A stretch of 64,000 nucleotides of DNA from QHXM01 sp032160705. Lineage in GTDB: Bacteria > Acidobacteriota > Blastocatellia > Pyrinomonadales > Pyrinomonadaceae. Within the stretch, counting starts at the first letter, position 1, and the number at the start of each line of letters is the position of its first letter. The stretch covers positions 1-64,000 of the forward strand of contig JAVHVE010000061.1 of the NCBI GenBank assembly GCA_032160705.1, written 5' to 3'. Shown in pieces: positions 59,734-64,000 of this stretch. The notes beneath the pieces were generated by a model. That model was given only the letters and a program-made list of their open reading frames with translations, did no database searches and was not told the origin of the DNA. The position numbers and the translations under genes are program-made.

Positions 59734-60378
59734 CTAGCCGCTCGGTGAATATCGGTTCACGATAAAAAGTGACCGCCGCTCTGATTCAGGCACGTGCACG
59801 GTCTTGTAAGGAAGCCCTGCCTTCTCGATCTGTTCCCTCAGCGCCTCGCCTCCGAAAAGCAGTAGCGTGCTTGTGGCCGGAGACCATTCGACTATTTTGG
59901 AAAACATCTCTGCGAAACGGTCGAGCGCGCGGCACGTGACCGAATCGGCTTCCGGCGCATCCATCTTTTCAAACCGTTCAGCGATTACCTCTGTTCGCTC
60001 ATTGACGCCCAGGCGTCGCAAAGTTTCGCGCAGGTAGACAGCTTTCTTCTGCGACGATTCAAACAGCGTGGCGCGTAAATCAACTCGCACAATCAAACAG
60101 GGAATTACGGGCAGCCCCGCGCCTGAGCCGACATCCAGGACATGCGCGACGCGGGGTAAGTGTGCGAGCGCGAGCAACGATTCGAGCACGTGGCGCGTCG
60201 CAAACTCCGCAGGCGAGCACGGCGCGACCAGGTGCAGCCGCGTGTTCCAGGTCATCACCTGCTCGTAGTATTCTCGTAAGCGCGCGATGTCCGGCGCGGT
60301 TAATTGAACATCGTACAGTGGGGCATGTTCTTCAAGTGCCCCGGAGAATTCATCCGTCTGTGATAAATTTCTATCCAT
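59734..60378 (-). CDS. rsmG: 16S rRNA (guanine527-N7)-methyltransferase
   Basis: 214 residues, normal for RsmG. SAM motif HVLDVGSGAGLPVIPCLI, then ATLFESSQKKAVYLRETLRRLG and CRALDRFAEMFSKI. It methylates G527 of 16S rRNA. ATG 60378 is chosen; longer frames to 60456 would overlap the divergent decarboxylase start. The usual gidA/mnmG partner is not in the window. Confidence 0.92.
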   Translation of the reverse strand: MDRNLSQTDEFSGALEEHAPLYDVQLTAPDIARLREYYEQVMTWNTRLHLVAPCSPAEFATRHVLESLLALAHLPRVAHVLDVGSGAGLPVIPCLIVRVDLRATLFESSQKKAVYLRETLRRLGVNERTEVIAERFEKMDAPEADSVTCRALDRFAEMFSKIVEWSPATSTLLLFGGEALREQIEKAGLPYKTVHVPESERRSLFIVNRYSPSG

Positions 60379-60419
60379 CTTTGTTAGAAATGCAGTTGGC
60401 TCTAGCTTAACGAACATCA

Positions 60420-61916
60420 ATGGCCGAAAGCAAAAACTCCAATCCCCAGCCACCAATCACCAGCACCGATTTAAGCGCGGAGCATGAACGCCTGGGGCTT
60501 GAAGTGACGAGAATAATCAGCGACTATGCGCGACGGCTGGATGGCTTGCCTGTGACTTCCGCTGCCACACCCGCCGAGCTGGAAAAGATTTTTGACGAGC
60601 CGTTGCCTGCGAACGGAATCAGGGCGGATGAAATTCTCGCTCGCTTTGAGCAGGACGCCATGCCGCACGTGATGCAGATTGCCAGCCCGCGCTATTACGG
60701 TCTATTCAATCCGACACCATTGCCCATTGCCGTCTGGGCGGATGCGCTCGCCTCCGCGATTAACCAGAACGGCGCGGCATGGCGCAATTCTCCTTCAGCC
60801 AGCATCATCGAAGCGCGCGTGCTCCACTGGCTCTGCGCGTTGGTCGGGTACGATAGCTCCAGCTTCGGCACGCTCGCGAGCGGAGGCTCAGAGGCGAATC
60901 TCATCGGCTTAAAGTGCGCGCGCGATCAGGCGCACGCAGATGTCCGTGACCGGGGCGTTCGTGCGAGCAGCGGTGAGCTAATCGTTTATGCCTCCGAGCA
61001 GAGCCACTATTCGCTCACCAAGAGCGTGGATATTCTCGGACTGGGGCGCGAGAATCTACGCAAGATTGAGACGGATGATTATTTTCATATCAGCACAGAG
61101 CAGCTGCGCGAGGCGATTGAGCATGACCGGCGCATGGGACGCATCCCCTGTTGCATCGCCGGCGCAGCGGGCGCAACCTCGACCGGAGTTATTGACCCTT
61201 TAGATGAATTGGCGGACATCGCACGCGAGAACGATTGCTGGTTTCACGTTGACGCGGCATACGGCGGCGCGCTGGCGTTCTCGGCAAAGCATAAAGCGCT
61301 GTTGCGTGGGATTGAGCGCGCCGATTCAATCACGATTGATCCACACAAATGGATGTTCGTTCCTTTCGCCTGCGGCGCGGTGCTGGTGAAAGATGGCGGG
61401 CGCGTCTTGCGCGATGCGTTCGACATTACGCCCGAGTATTTGAGCGAAGATCGAGGCGGGGCGGATGTGGAATACGACTTTTTCCGCTACGGGCAACTTG
61501 GCACGCGTCGGTTCAACGCGCTGAAAATCTGGATGGCGCTGAAATTCATGGGCGCGCGCGGCTACGCTGAAGTTATCGAGCGGCAGATTGACTTGACACA
61601 TTACCTGGCCGCGCGCCTCGATGACCTTGAAAGCTTTGAGCGCGTCGGGCGTGTGGAGACGGCTGTTTGCTGCTTCCGCTTTCTGCCTGAACAGGTGCGC
61701 GGGCAGGATGGCGCGGCGCAGGATGCTTTACAGCAGAGGTTGCAGCAGCGCGTGGAGCAGAGCCGCGAGGCGTGGATTTCCACCACCATACTGAAAGGCC
61801 GCCGCGCGTTGCGCGTCAACGTCAACAGCTTCCTGACGGAGCGCCGCCACATAGATGATCTGGTAGAATTGCTGCGGCGTGAAAGCGCGAAGCTCATTGA
61901 AGAAGGGAGATTGTGA
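60420..61916 (+). CDS. PLP-dependent group II amino-acid decarboxylase
   Basis: 498 residues. Family of aromatic amino-acid/glutamate/tyrosine decarboxylases. PLP-contact blocks SGGSEANLIGLKCARDQA and WFHVDAAYGGALAFS, and the Schiff-base Lys in SITIDPHKWMFVPF. The substrate (aromatic acid, glutamate, aspartate or other) cannot be decided from motifs. No ribosome site is visible at the ATG. Its stop overlaps the start of the small coiled-coil gene (TGATG), so the two are coupled. Confidence 0.9.
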   Translation: MAESKNSNPQPPITSTDLSAEHERLGLEVTRIISDYARRLDGLPVTSAATPAELEKIFDEPLPANGIRADEILARFEQDAMPHVMQIASPRYYGLFNPTPLPIAVWADALASAINQNGAAWRNSPSASIIEARVLHWLCALVGYDSSSFGTLASGGSEANLIGLKCARDQAHADVRDRGVRASSGELIVYASEQSHYSLTKSVDILGLGRENLRKIETDDYFHISTEQLREAIEHDRRMGRIPCCIAGAAGATSTGVIDPLDELADIARENDCWFHVDAAYGGALAFSAKHKALLRGIERADSITIDPHKWMFVPFACGAVLVKDGGRVLRDAFDITPEYLSEDRGGADVEYDFFRYGQLGTRRFNALKIWMALKFMGARGYAEVIERQIDLTHYLAARLDDLESFERVGRVETAVCCFRFLPEQVRGQDGAAQDALQQRLQQRVEQSREAWISTTILKGRRALRVNVNSFLTERRHIDDLVELLRRESAKLIEEGRL

Positions 61917-62215
61917 TGACCGAAGAAGAGATGCAGAAGAAGATGGAGTTTATTGTCGAGCAGCAGGCGCAGTTCACCGTGAATATAGAATTACTAAGAG
62001 AAGCCCAGCAACGCACAGAGACGAATCTGGCGCAAGTTGCCGCCGCACAAGCGCAGATGGCGCGGTCACAAACGCACATGAACGAAGTCGTCGCAGTCAT
62101 GGCTGAAGCTCAGGAGCGAACCGACCGCAAGCTGGCTGAAACCGACGACCGCTTGAACACTCTAATCAATGTTGTCGAACGACACATTAGCGAGGGTCAC
62201 AACAAAAAAACCTAA
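61916..62215 (+). CDS. Small coiled-coil protein
   Basis: 99 residues from ATG 61916 (a GTG one codon earlier is alternative), overlapping the decarboxylase stop by one base. Almost the whole protein is heptad-like, rich in Glu, Gln, Ala and Met (EEMQKKMEFIVEQQAQF, LREAQQRTETNLAQVAAAQ, TDRKLAETDDRLNTLINVV). Similar 'MTxEEMQKxMEFI' proteins recur in Cyanobacteria and Acidobacteriota, often with no known function. It probably forms a rod-like oligomer. Confidence 0.8.
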   Translation: MTEEEMQKKMEFIVEQQAQFTVNIELLREAQQRTETNLAQVAAAQAQMARSQTHMNEVVAVMAEAQERTDRKLAETDDRLNTLINVVERHISEGHNKKT

Positions 62216-62240
62216 AGGGTAAAGTAAGGATAGGCAAGTT

Positions 62241-64000
62241 ATGAATTCTCGAAGGATTTCTCGGCTGGCTGCATGTCTGATTGCGGCACTGAGCCTTTCG
62301 GCTTTTTTTATCCCTGACGCCAGTGCTCAGTCTTCAGATAAGCGTTCTCTTCCTGCCATCACTTCGCGCGCCGAGTTTGATTCCATTTCGCGCAGCTACG
62401 AAGCCGATACTCCTTACCCGCTCCCGCACGTGCTCTTCGTCATTGATCGCAAGGACAAGAACAAGATTTATTACGTCAACACCAAGCGTTACACCTTTCA
62501 TAAAGATTTCGTCAACGGCAATTATCTATCACTGGAGCGCGGGGAAGAGTTTTTCCAGAACAATTATCTGAAACCAAACCGCCGTTTCATTTTGGGAACG
62601 CTCGCCTATCAATCGCCGGTCAAGCGCTGGACGTTTGAGTTCTGGGAAGGCGACCTGATTCCGGCAGAGCAGATCAAGCTCACGTTCGATGTCATCAGTC
62701 AAAGCTTCTTCGCGCCCCTGGCTTACAAACCGAACTCGCTCAGGCAGGAGGAAGCGTCCTCCCTGATCGAAGGACTGCCCCGCGTGCTGCAAAGCGAGAT
62801 TTCACATGAGCAGGATTACCAGGCGCTCAACGTCGCGCGCGGTCTGGGACGGATTCACATTATCGAAAAGCTGGACGAGCACGTTGAGATCGGCTTCAAC
62901 GAAATCCTTGTCCTCAACGAAGTTCCCATCCAGCTTCCGCCCGTCGCCGGAATCATCACCACCCAACCTTCAACCCCGCTCTCGCACATCAACCTGCTGG
63001 CTAAAGGCTGGGGCGTCCCGAACGCTTATATCAAAAACGCGCAGGAGCTTCTTAAAGAGTATGACGGCTGGTGGGTCAGCTTTGAGACGCTGCGCGATAA
63101 GTATTCGATCAAGCGCGCCGACCTGAAACAAATAGACGAGTATCAGAAACGCCTGGCTGTGCGGCTCGACATCATGAAGCCGCGCTTTGATCTTCAGACG
63201 ACGCGGCTGGCGCGGCTCAGCGAGCAACGTGCGCAGCAATCAATCGCCTACGGAGGCAAGTCCGCGAACCTCGGCGAAGTGATGAACGCGCGACTGCCGG
63301 GCATTGTTGTGCCGGGCGGTTTCACCATCCCCTTCTTTTACTATGACCAGTTCATTAAAGAGAACAATCTGGAAGAACCCATCTACGAGATGATGAACGA
63401 CCAGCGTTTCGTGCATGACCCGGCCTACAGGCGCGAGCGGCTTACCCTAATGCGCGAGCGCATCCAGAAGGCGAAGGTCAATGAGAAACTGCGAGCCGAA
63501 GTGCTGCGCCGTGCGGCGGCAGAATTCGCAGGCAAAGGATTGTTCGTCCGCAGCTCGTCCAACTCGGAAGATTTGCCGAATTTTAGCGGCGCTGGACTCT
63601 ACGATACTGTGCCGAACGTTAAGGGTGAGGGACAGCTCATCGAAGCGATTAAGACCGTCTGGGCTTCGCTCTGGAACTATGAAGCATACGAGGCGCGCGA
63701 GCGTGCCAACGTTGACCACTCGAAAATCTTCATGGCGGTGCTGATTCAGGAAGGCATCAATTCGGAAAGCTCCGGCGTGATGATTACGACCGATCCTTAC
63801 GATAAGGACAATCGAGGCGCACTCTACATCAGCGCCAAGCGGGGCTTAGGCATCAAGGTGGTCGAGGGCAAACGTGTCGCCGAGCAGATCCTCTATCGCC
63901 CGCGCGGGCAGTCGGTTCAGGTCTTGACGCGCTCGGCTGAAGACAGCCTGCTGACGTTTGACGAAAAAGGCGGCGTGCGTGAGATTCCCATCACGGGCGA
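62241..64000 (+). CDS. Exported PEP-synthase/dikinase-like protein, 3' truncated by window end
   Basis: The frame is open from ATG 62241 to the window end (586 codons seen). Signal peptide 1-~30 (SLSAFFIPDASAQ). A phosphohistidine-type mobile domain comes first: GIITTQPSTPLSHINLLAKG, with the His in PLSH. It is followed, not preceded, by the ATP-grasp PPDK_N domain: YGGKSANLGEVMNARLPG and FVRSSSNSEDLPNFSGAGLY. That order matches glucan water dikinases rather than PEP synthase. The substrate could be a polysaccharide (inference). AAGGA lies 11 bases upstream of the ATG. Confidence 0.8.
   Translation, partial: MNSRRISRLAACLIAALSLSAFFIPDASAQSSDKRSLPAITSRAEFDSISRSYEADTPYPLPHVLFVIDRKDKNKIYYVNTKRYTFHKDFVNGNYLSLERGEEFFQNNYLKPNRRFILGTLAYQSPVKRWTFEFWEGDLIPAEQIKLTFDVISQSFFAPLAYKPNSLRQEEASSLIEGLPRVLQSEISHEQDYQALNVARGLGRIHIIEKLDEHVEIGFNEILVLNEVPIQLPPVAGIITTQPSTPLSHINLLAKGWGVPNAYIKNAQELLKEYDGWWVSFETLRDKYSIKRADLKQIDEYQKRLAVRLDIMKPRFDLQTTRLARLSEQRAQQSIAYGGKSANLGEVMNARLPGIVVPGGFTIPFFYYDQFIKENNLEEPIYEMMNDQRFVHDPAYRRERLTLMRERIQKAKVNEKLRAEVLRRAAAEFAGKGLFVRSSSNSEDLPNFSGAGLYDTVPNVKGEGQLIEAIKTVWASLWNYEAYEARERANVDHSKIFMAVLIQEGINSESSGVMITTDPYDKDNRGALYISAKRGLGIKVVEGKRVAEQILYRPRGQSVQVLTRSAEDSLLTFDEKGGVREIPITG

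Noticed and set aside
1..64000. tRNA or rRNA genes and riboswitches
   Set aside because: Reading through the intergenic regions gave no convincing T-arm/acceptor pairing, rRNA segment or known riboswitch core; a covariance-model scan was not possible.

Overview
The window looks like about 64 kb of chromosome from a Gram-negative bacterium of moderately high GC, most likely an Acidobacteriota member (Blastocatellia-like). This is inferred from three things: membrane proteins with an N-terminal CPxC...FCxxDG ribbon, SpoIID-like and SpoIVB-like exported proteins beside housekeeping genes, and outer-membrane and RseP/Hfq functions that point to a diderm. No tRNA, rRNA or CRISPR array was recognised.

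Layout. 0-3 kb: the end of a large calcium-loop protein, three tandem ribbon/membrane paralogues and an Smr-domain protein. 3.1-11 kb: a hairpin element, malate dehydrogenase, a degenerate sensor kinase with a receiver, and a succinate dehydrogenase operon (sdhC-sdhA-uma2-sdhB). 11-14.3 kb: an AraC regulator and three small membrane proteins. 14.6-24 kb: LysR, amidase, SPFH protein, ThpR, penicillin-acylase-like protein, aldehyde dehydrogenase and hydrolase. 24-35 kb: an outer-membrane protein, two VTT (DedA-like) proteins, an exonuclease, pyrE, truA, then uppS-cdsA-dxr-rseP-ispG, which supplies isoprenoid precursors, the undecaprenyl carrier, CDP-diacylglycerol and site-2 proteolysis. 35-46 kb: a response regulator, a cyclase, holB, tmk and hfq, then a 5.9-kb glycan island, then miaA and a glutaredoxin. 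46-47 kb: a REP-associated transposase in its own hairpin element. 47-56.5 kb: SpoIID-like protein, MFS transporter, serine hydrolase, Gfo/Idh oxidoreductase, ArnT-like transferase, hydrolase and mobA. 57-64 kb: SpoIVB/S55 protein, SH3 protein, rsmG, a PLP decarboxylase, a coiled-coil protein and the start of an exported dikinase-like protein.

The most unusual layer is non-coding. About twenty gaps carry palindromes whose arms are tandem short units, mostly heptamers (gtgacag, agtctgg, cagtttt, gggatga, agtgatg, gcagttg). Between co-directional genes the palindrome often runs from the stop codon of one gene to the start codon of the next. It can supply the last codons and stop of the upstream gene, and it leaves the downstream ATG with no visible Shine-Dalgarno site. 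Different loci share conserved loop cores, so these are dispersed families. The two arms of one such palindrome (agtgatg units) lie at the end of miaA and just upstream of hfq, 5.9 kb apart. This suggests that the glycan island was inserted inside an older miaA-hfq intercistronic palindrome.

A second repeat system is a RAYT transposase flanked by inverted three-hairpin ends, with two related elements that lack a transposase near 3.2 kb and 34.8 kb. All functions are read from sequence and family knowledge. No searches or folding calculations were run.
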